A DNA stretch of 64,000 nucleotides from Clostridium aceticum (GTDB taxonomy: Bacteria > Bacillota > Clostridia > Peptostreptococcales > Natronincolaceae), in the NCBI RefSeq assembly GCF_001042715.1, contig NZ_CP009687.1, positions 2,161,418 to 2,225,417 on the forward strand. The letters are read 5' to 3'. Positions 37,617 to 46,853 of the stretch are shown in pieces. The notes beneath the pieces are model-generated. The model saw only the letters and a program-made list of their open reading frames with translations. It was not told where the DNA came from and ran no database searches. Each line of letters starts with the position of its first letter. Positions within the stretch are counted from its first letter, which is position 1. The translations under genes were made by a program, and so were the position numbers.

Positions 37617-39534
37617 CAGGCTTGGGGTTCTCTACACCCTTATATTCATAATTATTCCACATACAGGTTCTATTGCGACCTTGTTGCTTTGCTCTGTATA
37701 GTGCTTGATCTGCTTGATTTAACATATCAGTAGCCTGCCCTTGCTTATCAGGAATATCAGAAATGGCTCCTAAACTTATAGTTATTGTATCAGCAATTGC
37801 AGAAAACTCATGAGAAATCTTTATTTCTTTAACAAGAAGTCTTAGTTCTTCTGCAACTTCATAGGTCTCCTTAGAATCTTTGTTTAAGTAAAGTATAACA
37901 AATTCTTCTCCTCCATATCTGGCAATAAAACCATGATCATCTTGTTTTACTCTTTTATAAAGAAGATATGCTATTTTTTGCAGAGCTCTATCCCCTTCGA
38001 TGTGTCCGTAGTTATCGTTATAGTTTTTAAAGAAATCAATATCACAGAAGATAATGGATAAACTTAACCCTTCTTCAAGTGCATAATGCCAATAATCCTC
38101 TAATTTGTCATTGAAACTTGTCCTATTGGGTATCCTTGTGAGGCCATCCAACATAGAAAGCTCATACAATCTTTTATTAGTAGCTTCAAGCTCCCTTGTT
38201 CTTTTCTCAACCAATTCCTCTAAACCTTGATTCATTTTAGATATTTCTTTAAGCATCCTGTCATTCTGAATCATTAAACTTTCTACTTTGCCAAATTCTC
38301 TATAAAGATGTAATATTAAAGCATATCCTAAAGAGAAAACATAGATATACATACCAATATGTATTTTGGTACTCACATCTATAACAGCATAAGTGATAAT
38401 AATATCATGAATTGCCAAAGTAACTAAGATGATTTTGCCAACCAGTAACACATAGAAATCTATCAGAGATTTATCGTAGTTTTTTATTAATATTACGGAC
38501 AGGTAGACTACATAAACGGTTTGTACTCCATTCGTATAAATCATTAGTTTATCATATATCTCATGGGGTAAGAAAAATATGCAGATCAGCATACTGCCAG
38601 CAAAAACTTTCCATTCTTTTATATATCTTACTGGGAAGTAATTGTTATATAATTCTCCTAGGAAAATTAAAACCATGGATATCCCAACGTAGCTAAAGCC
38701 TGCTTCTATTCTGTTTCCAATTTCCCAATTAAAGTCCTTGAAAACTTGAACAAGATAAATTTCATTGGTAATTAATGCTCTCACTAGGAAGATAAAGCAT
38801 ACAAAAGAAAAATATAATATGACCTTTTCTTTTCTTCTATTAAAATACAACAGTAAAAAAAGTATTCCTGATATAAAAAAGCTTCCTGCCATGAAAATAT
38901 CTAAGGTTATTTGTTTTTCTCTAATATGATATAGATAATCAAATTCTCCTATTAATATAGACTTAGATATGCCTCCTCTGTAAAAATGATGATTCGTTAT
39001 CTGCAGGACTATTTCATTCATACCTTTTTTAGGAGAAATCATAATTACTGTAGGTCTTCTATTAGGAATTTCATCTTCCCTGTTTAATCCAATTTCCCCA
39101 TTAGTAGAAATCACTTCTCCATTTAACCATAGCTTATAGGCGGAATAAACAAAAGGCATTTTTACTGCAATCCATTGATTTTCTTCTAATTGGCTCATAT
39201 CTATTTGGAAATATGCTCGGTAGGTAGCTACACCTCTTTCACTTAATGGTACTCCTTTATAGTCTCCTCCCTTCCACAACTGCGGCACAGTAAAGTACTC
39301 AATATCCGTCTCCTCTATTGCTGTAAATTCTGAAGGATCTATCAATTGGTTCCAATAAAACTCCCATTCTCCATCTAAGGCAATAGCACGATCATCTTCA
39401 ACCCTCTCAATAATAATTTCTCCTTTTTTAACTTCACCTTGGTCCACATCAATTTTTAAAAAGTTTTTTGTCAATAATAACAAAAGTATAATAGCTAAAA
39501 TAACCACACTAACTATTGCTTTAGTCCTTCTCAT
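37603..39534 (-). CDS. 7TM-DISM sensor diguanylate cyclase
   Basis: About 643 residues from ATG 39534, preceded by GGGGGTTGAAC. It has an N-terminal membrane segment, an extracellular beta-rich sensor domain (about 40-190, sugar-binding-like), seven membrane helices (about 200-400), a short coiled coil and a GGDEF domain with the active motif RYGGEEF near residue 585. No canonical RxxD inhibition site lies five residues before the motif. It makes cyclic di-GMP in response to an unknown outside signal. Confidence 0.9.
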   Translation of the reverse strand: MRRTKAIVSVVILAIILLLLLTKNFLKIDVDQGEVKKGEIIIERVEDDRAIALDGEWEFYWNQLIDPSEFTAIEETDIEYFTVPQLWKGGDYKGVPLSERGVATYRAYFQIDMSQLEENQWIAVKMPFVYSAYKLWLNGEVISTNGEIGLNREDEIPNRRPTVIMISPKKGMNEIVLQITNHHFYRGGISKSILIGEFDYLYHIREKQITLDIFMAGSFFISGILFLLLYFNRRKEKVILYFSFVCFIFLVRALITNEIYLVQVFKDFNWEIGNRIEAGFSYVGISMVLIFLGELYNNYFPVRYIKEWKVFAGSMLICIFFLPHEIYDKLMIYTNGVQTVYVVYLSVILIKNYDKSLIDFYVLLVGKIILVTLAIHDIIITYAVIDVSTKIHIGMYIYVFSLGYALILHLYREFGKVESLMIQNDRMLKEISKMNQGLEELVEKRTRELEATNKRLYELSMLDGLTRIPNRTSFNDKLEDYWHYALEEGLSLSIIFCDIDFFKNYNDNYGHIEGDRALQKIAYLLYKRVKQDDHGFIARYGGEEFVILYLNKDSKETYEVAEELRLLVKEIKISHEFSAIADTITISLGAISDIPDKQGQATDMLNQADQALYRAKQQGRNRTCMWNNYEYKGVENPKPENVL

Positions 39535-39787
39535 GTTCAACCCCCTAGACATATGCCTTTATCTGCATAGACACTATTCTATCTATTCTTTTATATATAC
39601 TTTATCTCTTAGCAATCTCTTAGCACTATTAATAATTACGATATATTTCGACAAAAGAATTCCAATTCCTGCACTTTTTTTAAACTATCAGCACTTATAT
39701 TGATACTACAGCAATGCTATTATAATGCTTCATGTTTTTGGGGAATACTACTTTAAAAGACATGAACTTTAGGAGGATATATTTCAA

Positions 39788-40222
39788 ATGGATGAGCCAA
39801 ATGTAAAAACTTTAAATGAATTACTAAAAGGTGAACACATGGCTATAGAGAGCTATGAGAGTGTTTTACCTACAGTTGAAAATCATAAAACAAGAGAAGA
39901 AATTAATACTATTTTGGAGGATCATAAGCAGCATGCCATGAGAATAACAGATCGCATTATAAGTCTAGGTGGCATACCTGAGGAATCTACAGGCATTGTA
40001 GGGATTATGTCTCAAACCAAGCTCAGGGCTGAAGGTATTTTAAGAAGTGACAAAAGTATGCTAACAAAGCTGTACGATGGAGAAGATCAAGGAATTGCTA
40101 TGGTAGAAAAAATTATTCAAGGAGACTTAGACTCCACTAGTTCAGAAATGGTTCAAGATATTTTAGCAACTGATCATGATCACTTAAAGAAATTGCAGGA
40201 AATGATTAATTCTCAAAGCTAA
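39788..40222 (+). CDS. DUF2383 ferritin-like four-helix-bundle protein
   Basis: 144 residues, all helical, with Glu/His pairs in LKGEHMAIESYES and EDHKQHAMRI and in TDHDHLKKLQ, as in the PA2169-type four-helix-bundle family. It may bind metal. Function unknown. The start follows AGGAGGATATATTTCAA. This is the last gene before the accessory island. Confidence 0.85.
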   Translation: MDEPNVKTLNELLKGEHMAIESYESVLPTVENHKTREEINTILEDHKQHAMRITDRIISLGGIPEESTGIVGIMSQTKLRAEGILRSDKSMLTKLYDGEDQGIAMVEKIIQGDLDSTSSEMVQDILATDHDHLKKLQEMINSQS

Positions 40223-40258
40223 ATAGTATTTGGTAATTAATAAAAAAATGACACACTC

Positions 40259-40290
40259 TCACCACCTGTGCTAATACTTAGAGGTGGTGA
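40259..40290 (+). terminator. Terminator of the four-helix-bundle gene
   Basis: TCACCACCT and AGGTGGTGA pair, followed by TTTCTT. Only the right half is present in the second direct repeat, where an IS66 end replaces the left half. Confidence 0.65.
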
Positions 40291-40609
40291 TTTCTTGTGG
40301 CCTCGGATTAAAGTTATTTATAACACAAGAAAAACTATCTAAATTTTAGATAGTTGAATTTACATGGTCTGGCTGACAGGACTTGAACCTGCGACCTCCA
40401 GACCCCCCAGTCTGTTCAGGTCGCTTTTTTCTTTTTTTATTAATTTATGCCTATTCCTGTTTTTGTTGAAATTTACACATTTCTTAAGATGTAAAAGAGT
40501 TCTCATTTTTATCAAATTTGCCTCATTTTCACCTTTTTCGTTAGCTTTTTGTTTGCAATGTTTGCAAAATGTTTGCAAAATGTTTGCAAAATGTTTGCAG
40601 TTTTTGGGG
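40273..40609. repeat. Island direct repeat, left copy
   Basis: Bases 40273-40609 match 49477-49789 almost throughout. The shared block includes AATACTTAGAGGTGGTGA, the hairpin AACTATCTAAATTTTAGATA, a tRNA 3' remnant and an array of TGTTTGCAAAA (11-bp) units. The left copy has two more 11-bp units than the right, which accounts for most of the length difference. These two repeats bound a 9.2-kb accessory segment. Confidence 0.92.
40365..40424 (-). pseudogene. tRNA(Pro)-like 3' remnant, left copy
   Basis: Reading on the minus strand: anticodon arm with a run of six G (GGG anticodon region), variable loop AGGTC, T arm GCAGG-TTCAAGT-CCTGT, acceptor CAGCCAG, A and CCA. The 5' acceptor strand and D arm are missing, replaced by an A-rich sequence, so it cannot be a working tRNA. 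The extra G relative to the right copy also enlarges the anticodon loop. A terminator palindrome (40332-40355) follows the CCA end. Confidence 0.8.
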
Positions 40610-40971
40610 TTAGTTTTGGTTGAAGTTTAGTTTAATAGTAAAAATCTACTAAGTCAATTTAAAGGTATCATTAAGATAAATATCAGAATAAAATACTTGA
40701 TCATTTTGTAGATGCTTTTTTGCATTAATTATTAAGCTTACTCAATTAATTTATAACAACCAATTTGTTAGACTCATACAACCTACTATAAAACACAAAC
40801 AACCATTAGAATGGGTGATTTTTTCATCTATCGTACCCGTGTTTACAACGTCCCTAAACCGGACCCACATGGTCCTAGCTGCGCTCCCAGTGAAAGGGAT
40901 GTGGTGCACTGATCTTTTCTCTCAATTACGGCTTCAAGCACCCTTATGCAAACACATTGTGAAGTGCCAAG

Positions 40972-41636
40972 CTATTGATCCTTGATAATTTTCTTGTATA
41001 GCTCGTTTAATTCAACATCTTTAGAGAATTCTTCAAAAAATTTACTATTCAAAACTTTGTCTTCATTCTCAATAAACTGGCTTAGTATCTTAGCTAGTTG
41101 TTTTTCTGGTATAATACCTGTACTACATTCTTTCAATATCATAATTAACTCTCCTAATACCGGGCTTCCCATTAATTGATCGGTGGTTATAGTTCCATCT
41201 GTGACTAATGTATTATGCCATAAGTCATAACTAGTTTTCTTAATAGCTGTTACGATTAAAATGCCGCATAAGTTGGAATATACATAAGAATATTCCGGAT
41301 TACCATTCTCCAATAAAGAAACAAAAATACTTCGTTTTAAAAATGAAATTGGATGAAGTTGTGCATAATTAAGAAATGATAATTCATTTTATCTTTTAAA
41401 TAGGGGATAAATATTTTCTCCGCAAAAATCTTTTCATGTTTAGAAAATAACTGTTCACACTCACCACATAGCAAATGCACCTTTAATCCATCTTGTACTC
41501 TTAAGCGAAAAGCATTGTTAGTATCTCTCAGAAAGCCTGTTGGTCCAGTTTTTTTAATCCAGTCAGTAACGAATTTTGGAATTATATGACTATTCTTGAG
41601 TTCGGCTTTTTTCTTACACAGTGCACATTCTTCCAT
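40972..41636 (-). pseudogene. HNH-like zinc-motif protein, frameshifted
   Basis: The first frame (41636-41337) begins MEECALCKKKAELKNSHIIP and has LLCGECEQLFSKHEK, a CxxC...SHIIPKF...CxxC pattern of HNH-like phage or island proteins. It ends early in FIQFHF. The downstream frame (to 40972) continues the protein as YAQLHPISFLKRSIF... and overlaps it, so one frameshift near 41350 splits a protein of about 215 residues. The 40610-40971 stretch upstream of it on the plus strand holds no gene I can support. Confidence 0.6.
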
Positions 41637-41853
41637 AGTTTACCTCCAATATATTCCCCTTAATTTGTATTTCACATAACTTTAATACAGTGAAAATATT
41701 TATTATATTTCATTATAGCTGCTGCCACCCATACAGCATCTGTGACATTATTATATTTTTGCATATAGCTACCCCGCTTCATCAATTGTATTTTACTTTA
41801 AATCTAGATCTATTTAGCTTGCGCTATAGATACTTCAGTTTTATAGTCAACCT

Positions 41854-43680
41854 TTATAAGGCAGTAATTCCACTTTCTAAAAGCACTTCATATGTATCAT
41901 CTAGCACTGTAGTGTCTGGAACAAAAACCACAAATCCATCCCTTCCTCTAGTCAATAAAACCCTATAACTGTTTAATCTTAGTTGACTTGGATCCTTTGC
42001 TTTAGCTCCTCTTTGCTCATATTTCCTCCAACCAGTTCCCTCCCAAAGCATATCTTCTCCCCAACAAACAATTGGCATATCTAGCTCTAACCCCTGACAT
42101 GCAAATTCAGTGGCCACCCTATTCATTTTACAACATGACAGTTTATTATCTTCCCTATAGTTAAACCAAGGGCCTACCTCTAGTTGTTTTGTGGCATTAA
42201 AAGAATTCTCTACATGAAACTTAGGTAATATTTTAGCCTTAGAAGAAGCAAGCAGCCCATACCTTTTTTCAGGATTATTTAGATACCTATTTCTACAATA
42301 ACGCTTTGCCTTTTTCAAATCTCTTGTCACATACATGTTGAAATCTTCTGAAATAATTTTTTCTGCTAAAACCTTAGCCCTTACGATATTTCCCTTTAAA
42401 AGCTCATTAGCCCATAGCGTAACATCCTCCGCAAGATGAGATCTTAATGTAATATTTAAATCTAATTCATCCACTTCTACTACTTCCGCAATATTTTTAA
42501 AAACATGGGATATCTTACTGGGGCACATAACCCTCCATTTGTTCCCACTTTTTTCAATAGCATCCTTCCACTGCTGAATTCCAACTTCCTCCCCATTATG
42601 TATCTCTTGACCCTCTCCAATCAGTCCAAGAAACACAGCCCAATCTGGAATCCTATCAGCAATATTAATGATTAAATCAGGCTCAGATAGGTTGATCCTA
42701 TGCTTTTCTTGAACATGATCTAGATCCCACGCCCTTTGCGCTTCATCAAAAACCACAATATGTTCCTTAGGAATCCCTCTTTTCTCTACTCCATAATATT
42801 TAATATAATTCCTAAGAGGTTGAACAAAAACCTTGCTATCTAATGCATGCTGTAATACTTCCACTAAAGGACCATTTCCAGATAAAAAGATAGATTGTTT
42901 GCTGCTATCATCTTCAAAACACTCATAGACAAATTGTAGCCCCAATAATGTCTTACCCGCACCGGGAACCCCTGTTACTAGAGCTAAAACCCGCTCTTTT
43001 TTCTCTCTTGCCTTTTGCGCTATATCCTTTAGCACCTCAACTGCCTCCGGTATACCAGCACTATTTGCTCGCCTGATAGCAGGTAAAGGTTTCCTTTTAT
43101 ATAACTTTTTAGCTGCCTGAACTAACGTTGGCAATGGCTCATAACCAGAGTTCAGCCATTCCTCTGGATCATAATGAATACCATCAGCACTTAATCCATC
43201 AATGATCTCGCCTATTCTATCCGGTGAACATATAGTTACAGGGCCTATCTTACTCAATTTCCCCTTTGTTTTTGTGGGCATCAATAGAGCTGTTATGTTT
43301 TTATTATGAGAGATTTGATGATAACTCTTGATATCTCTCCCATAAGCTGCGGTTTGGTCTAAATCTGCTCTTGTAATAAAATCTTTTTCTTTAAATTCAA
43401 CTATCACAACATGATTATGCATTAATACAATTAAATCTGGCCTTCTACCACCCTCATGGGGCAGTTCATATTCAAATATGAGATAGTAGTTTCTGTCTTT
43501 GTACTTATAGAAATTCGCTACCAACTTGTTATGACAATCAACCCATGCATTAATTTGACTATTACTTGGTGCCTCATGGCATAGTACTCTATAGTTCATG
43601 ATCATTTCATTAAGCCATTGCTCTTTAGTTAAAAATAAAAAATCATAGATAAATCCTTTATAGCAACAGTTCATTTCCAT
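41854..43680 (-). CDS. DUF2075 (Schlafen-like) DNA/RNA helicase with nuclease-like N-terminus
   Basis: 608 residues. The N-terminal part has GGRRPDLIVLMHNHVVIVEF followed by KEKD (about 76-99), a PD-(D/E)XK-like pattern. The helicase core has Walker A TGVPGAGKTLLG (about 237-248), Walker B VVFDEAQRAWD (about 309-319) and a C-terminal LLTRGRDGFVVFVPD motif VI-like region. Proteins with this fusion occur in defence islands. It starts at ATG 43680 after AGGGGTTAA, 9 bases after the HNH remnant. The nuclease assignment is by pattern only. Confidence 0.8.
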   Translation of the reverse strand: MEMNCCYKGFIYDFLFLTKEQWLNEMIMNYRVLCHEAPSNSQINAWVDCHNKLVANFYKYKDRNYYLIFEYELPHEGGRRPDLIVLMHNHVVIVEFKEKDFITRADLDQTAAYGRDIKSYHQISHNKNITALLMPTKTKGKLSKIGPVTICSPDRIGEIIDGLSADGIHYDPEEWLNSGYEPLPTLVQAAKKLYKRKPLPAIRRANSAGIPEAVEVLKDIAQKAREKKERVLALVTGVPGAGKTLLGLQFVYECFEDDSSKQSIFLSGNGPLVEVLQHALDSKVFVQPLRNYIKYYGVEKRGIPKEHIVVFDEAQRAWDLDHVQEKHRINLSEPDLIINIADRIPDWAVFLGLIGEGQEIHNGEEVGIQQWKDAIEKSGNKWRVMCPSKISHVFKNIAEVVEVDELDLNITLRSHLAEDVTLWANELLKGNIVRAKVLAEKIISEDFNMYVTRDLKKAKRYCRNRYLNNPEKRYGLLASSKAKILPKFHVENSFNATKQLEVGPWFNYREDNKLSCCKMNRVATEFACQGLELDMPIVCWGEDMLWEGTGWRKYEQRGAKAKDPSQLRLNSYRVLLTRGRDGFVVFVPDTTVLDDTYEVLLESGITAL

Positions 43681-43689
43681 TTAACCCCT

Positions 43690-43950
43690 TTACTGCACTT
43701 CATTTTCTCTATGCCACTTGATATAAGGTAGTTGCTCTCTTTTAAAATTTAACTTTATATCTTTATTGATGTTCAGTAATTCATATTCTCTCTTATCTAT
43801 CTTATTTGAAATGTATATACTCCCATCATCATTAAATGATATAAAACCTTTATCAAATAATGCATCATGGGTAGGACATAATAACATACCATTATCAACA
43901 TCCAGTCGCTCTTTATCACTACAGGTTTACAGTGGCTAGCAATGGATGGG
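43690..43950 (-). pseudogene. HNH endonuclease C-terminal remnant
   Basis: SDKERLDVDNGMLLCPTHDA and LFDKGFISFNDDGSIYIS form the second half of an HNH domain. The preceding half, PSIASHCKPV, is present in another frame just upstream, so a frameshift near 43921 separates them, and the rest of the N-terminus is absent. The gene is dead. A 34-codon plus-strand frame at 43952-44060 is unrecognised. Confidence 0.75.
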
Positions 43951-44048
43951 GTTGGTTAGTTTTGAGGTTTTGGTGAGGTATAGTAGTGTAGAGGAGATAG
44001 GAAATCTATTTGAGGAATTTTATCGAATGAAATTAGATAAAAATAAAG

Positions 44049-44098
44049 ATAAAGGATGATTTCTCCATCAGTTTTAGAGGAATTTTCCTTTATCTTCT
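44049..44098. terminator. Hairpin downstream of the ImmA/IrrE remnant
   Basis: AAGATAAAGGA and TCCTTTATCTT pair at the ends of a 50-base stretch, with TTTATAG beyond. It likely ends the minus-strand transcript or the opposing small frame. Confidence 0.5.
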
Positions 44099-44170
44099 TT
44101 TATAGAAACCTTCAAACATTTCTAAACCTCAGACTAAATACTACTGATAGTTTTACTCTTCTAAAGTTCA

Positions 44171-44887
44171 TTAAAACAACTCAGCATAGTAATCGGAATC
44201 ATTAGCTATTCTTAATATTGTAAATACTCTATTAAAATTAGGCTGATATAGTGATTCTTCTACGATCCTAAAATCATCTCTATTCTCATGGAACCATACA
44301 TTACGATTTAAAATTCTTCTTACAATTTCATTGCTATATCTATGGCGTAGAAGTTCTTTGGCAGCCGATCTATGTATAATCCCTGGTTTTAAATTAAAGT
44401 CAAAACTTGGTGACTGTACTTGAATAATCTTTCTTCCATTACTGTAATAGACCAATGCAATCACCTTATCCTTGGTATTTGATATTACTTTTCTCGTCAT
44501 TGCTCCTAAGGATACATGAAATTCCTGCGCCAACTCCTTTATTAGTTCTAGCGTGATATCTTTACCATCGATTTTAGGAAGTAATCTATTGGTTGGGATT
44601 AATAGTTCCGAAGCAAAAACATCTGCCTCATTCTCCTGAATATCACTTGAACTAAAATCCCCAATATTAGAACATGTACACATACTACTATGCCAAGGAA
44701 TAAAAAAATGTCCTACTTCATGAGCTATAGAAAACCTTTGTCTTGGTACATACAAAACCTTTCCATTTATAATAATATTCTTTTTTCCTTGAGAAACAAT
44801 CAAAAGTGCTTCGGCAGAGCTTATATTTTCATAATTTACCTTTATATCATAGGCTTGGCATACTTTTAAAATATCAATAGGAGGAGT
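44171..44887 (-). pseudogene. ImmA/IrrE-family metallopeptidase, start lost
   Basis: The zinc site RFSIAHEVGHFFIPWHSS and the second motif ENEADVFASELLIP are intact. The homologous frame reaches PPIDILKVCQAYDIKVNYEN at 44887, where an in-frame TAA precedes it. No start codon with a ribosome site exists in that stretch; the first usable one is a TTG at 44803 without a Shine-Dalgarno. About 20 N-terminal residues of a normal family member are missing. It may still be expressed weakly. These peptidases cleave phage-type or antitoxin repressors. Confidence 0.7.
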
Positions 44888-44909
44888 TTAAATTTAATGA
44901 TGAAAGAAT

Positions 44910-44932
44910 ATCCTGAGCATAAAGCCCAGGAT
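44910..44932 (-). terminator. Terminator of the toxin-antitoxin operon
   Basis: ATCCTG and CAGGAT pair around GGCTTTATGCT with ATTCTTTC following on the minus strand, about 25 bases past the YgiT-type gene stop. The ImmA remnant lies beyond it. Confidence 0.55.
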
Positions 44933-44958
44933 TATTTTTATATAGATACATCATGCAA

Positions 44959-45402
44959 TTATAGATATTTAGATATTATTTCAGTATCTTTTTTATCTAA
45001 CTCTCCTGTTTTGCCTCTTGCAGCAATGCCGTATGCTTCTTCTCCATTCATGAAGGATTCTATATCCTTCCTAAGAAATCTCCATTCTCTCCCGAATTTA
45101 TGGGCTTTTAATCTGCCATCTTTAATCATATTATATATTGTTTGATTACTGACCCTTAGTAAATCTGCTACCTCAGTTAAATTTAAAACATCAGGCTTCT
45201 GATCTTCATCTACCTCTACTAAGCTTTTGCTAAGCTTTTGTAGCATAATAGCATCTTTTCCTTCGATTGTAACCTCATTGCATTTTGGGCATACATACGC
45301 ATTAATGCCATCTACAGTTAACTTATAAGTTCCCCATCCTGTATTAATGGATGTGGTTTTTTTCTCCATGTCGCTGTTACAGATATAACATTTCTTACTC
45401 AT
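44959..45402 (-). CDS. YgiT-type zinc-finger / HTH antitoxin
   Basis: 147 residues. The N-terminal CxxC pair set (CYICNSDM, CPKCNEVT) is a YgiT/MqsA-type zinc finger. It is followed by an excisionase-like MerR/HTH_17 domain (LNLTEVADLLRVSNQTIYNM, then KAHKFGREWRFLRKDIESFM, about 74-118). It overlaps the DUF4258 gene by 4 bases (ATGA). The layout is toxin first, antitoxin second. It would neutralise the toxin and repress the operon through the 10-bp repeats upstream. Confidence 0.82.
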   Translation of the reverse strand: MSKKCYICNSDMEKKTTSINTGWGTYKLTVDGINAYVCPKCNEVTIEGKDAIMLQKLSKSLVEVDEDQKPDVLNLTEVADLLRVSNQTIYNMIKDGRLKAHKFGREWRFLRKDIESFMNGEEAYGIAARGKTGELDKKDTEIISKYL

Positions 45403-45737
45403 CGTTTATATCTCTCCCTTCTTTGCAGAACATTATCAATACACTCCCAAACTTCTTCTTTTGTTCTGCATACGGTAATAATTAAAGGAGTATCCAAAGC
45501 AGCAACAACAGTATAAATTTCTGGCTTTTTATCTGTTGCCTCCTGAAATAAAACTTTAATATCATTTATTCTTCTATCAGTTTGAAATTCTACGGTTTTT
45601 CCCTTTATAATACAGTCTAATACTTTATTAAAGTCGATTTTACGTTCTGTCATTCTTGCCATTGCATGTTCAGTAACATCAAAATCGCCTTCATTAATTT
45701 TTTTTCGAATCATTTTTTCAGCTAACTGTTCTATCAT
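45399..45737 (-). CDS. DUF4258 toxin-like protein
   Basis: 112 residues of DUF4258, with VTEHAMARMTERKIDF near residues 21-36 and IYTVVAALDTPLIITVCRT in the C-terminal half. DUF4258 proteins resemble RelE/MqsR-type small toxins and pair with YgiT-type antitoxins. The reaction is inferred (RNA cleavage) and not shown by a motif. Confidence 0.78.
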   Translation of the reverse strand: MIEQLAEKMIRKKINEGDFDVTEHAMARMTERKIDFNKVLDCIIKGKTVEFQTDRRINDIKVLFQEATDKKPEIYTVVAALDTPLIITVCRTKEEVWECIDNVLQRRERYKR

Positions 45738-45789
45738 AAATTGTTACCTCTTCTTATCTATAGCATACACCTGAAAATAGGTTTTTACA

Positions 45790-45829
45790 ATAAATTATTA
45801 TAAATTATTATAAATTATTATAAAATAAC
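45790..45829. repeat. 10-bp phased repeats before the toxin-antitoxin operon
   Basis: ATAAATTATT occurs three times in direct succession and then degenerates (ATAAAATAAC), 52 to 92 bases upstream of the toxin start. Spacing equals one helical turn, as in cooperative operators. The remaining 45,850-46,109 has short fragments but no gene I can support. Confidence 0.6.
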
Positions 45830-46109
45830 ATAAAATATTATAATATATATCATTCCTACAATATGCTTACAGGAATTCATACCCGCTAAGCAGGTAAACA
45901 CCTAAGATACAAAGATTCCAATTGCTTATAAGTGTAAGAAAGGGATTAAATACAGTTGCTCTCCTCCAGAGAGAAGAAACACCCTTCCCTCTTCCGGCCC
46001 TTCTGTCTATCTCTGTATCCGTCAAATGCAGCCCACATAGATTTCAATACTAGGATCATGAGATAATACACCAAAGATATTAATCGGAGGTGTTTGTTTT
46101 TTTATGAAA

Positions 46110-46440
46110 CTAAAAGAAAACAGATAAATTTGGATAAATCGTGTAAACGACTACAAATCCAGTAATCTTACTCAGAAAGCATAGTGTGAGCAAAATGCTC
46201 TTAAGACCATTACCTTTAGCTACTGGCTCAGACACCTTAATGAAACACCCAGCAGTGTTTCGGATAACTTGGCTTCTTAACCACCCTACAAAAGTCGCTA
46301 AATCCTTTATAGTAATTTCACCATAGGCCTTACCCTGCTCCTGTAAAAAATCAAAGTAAAGCTTCAAAGCATAGCAATAGGTTTTTTTGTGTATTACTTT
46401 TTGTAAGGGTATTTTGTGGAAGCATTTTTTTGTGTCTGGA
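46110..46440 (-). pseudogene. Tyrosine recombinase/integrase, N-terminal remnant
   Basis: The frame carries KKTYCYALKLYFDFLQEQGK and ITIKDLATFVGWLRSQ, the SAM-like N-terminal core-binding domain of clostridial tyrosine recombinases. Similarity runs upstream past the first ATG to about 46440, without a clear start. The catalytic R-H-R-Y domain is absent. This may be what is left of the recombinase that built the island. Confidence 0.7.
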
Positions 46441-46500
46441 TCAACCGAAGGAAGTTTGTGGACCCCAGAGGTCCTTAGTGTGATGGCGGGATAAAATAAA

Positions 46501-46540
46501 AGATACAGGGGGTTGCCGATTAAGGTAACCCCCTGTATCT
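46501..46540. terminator. Strong GC-rich hairpin
   Basis: AGATACAGGGGGTT and AACCCCCTGTATCT form a 14-bp perfect stem with a short loop. The remaining 46,541-46,853 holds no gene I can support. Confidence 0.65.
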
Positions 46541-46853
46541 AGTGATTAAGCCATACTTTGCCACACTAATGATGTCAAATAGTATTTCACTTAAAATTGT
46601 CTCTAGTATGCTGAATCATACCAATATTTCTACTACGATGGGTTTTTACTCCCATATAGAAATTTATAATTGAACTTTTGTTGTCTTTCACCTGGTTTTA
46701 GCATGCGTTTACTTATTTTAAATTATCGAACTATAGTAAAAATGCTTACTTCTAATATACTATTTCTTAATGTTTACATAAGTATCAATTAATAAAAGCT
46801 ACTAAAATTGATCTGTAAAGTTGTTAATTTGACTAAAACTTTCACATTATATT

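Noticed and set aside
40365-40424. Functional tRNA gene
   Set aside because: The D arm and 5' acceptor strand are missing in both copies.
40551-40600. Possible CRISPR array from TGTTTGCAAAA repeats
   Set aside because: Units are 11 bp and contiguous, with no spacers, and no cas genes are present.
40364-40630. Open frame beginning MVWLTGLEPATSRPP
   Set aside because: It is the antisense reading of the tRNA remnant; LTGLEPATS-type peptides are a well-known false call over tRNA genes.
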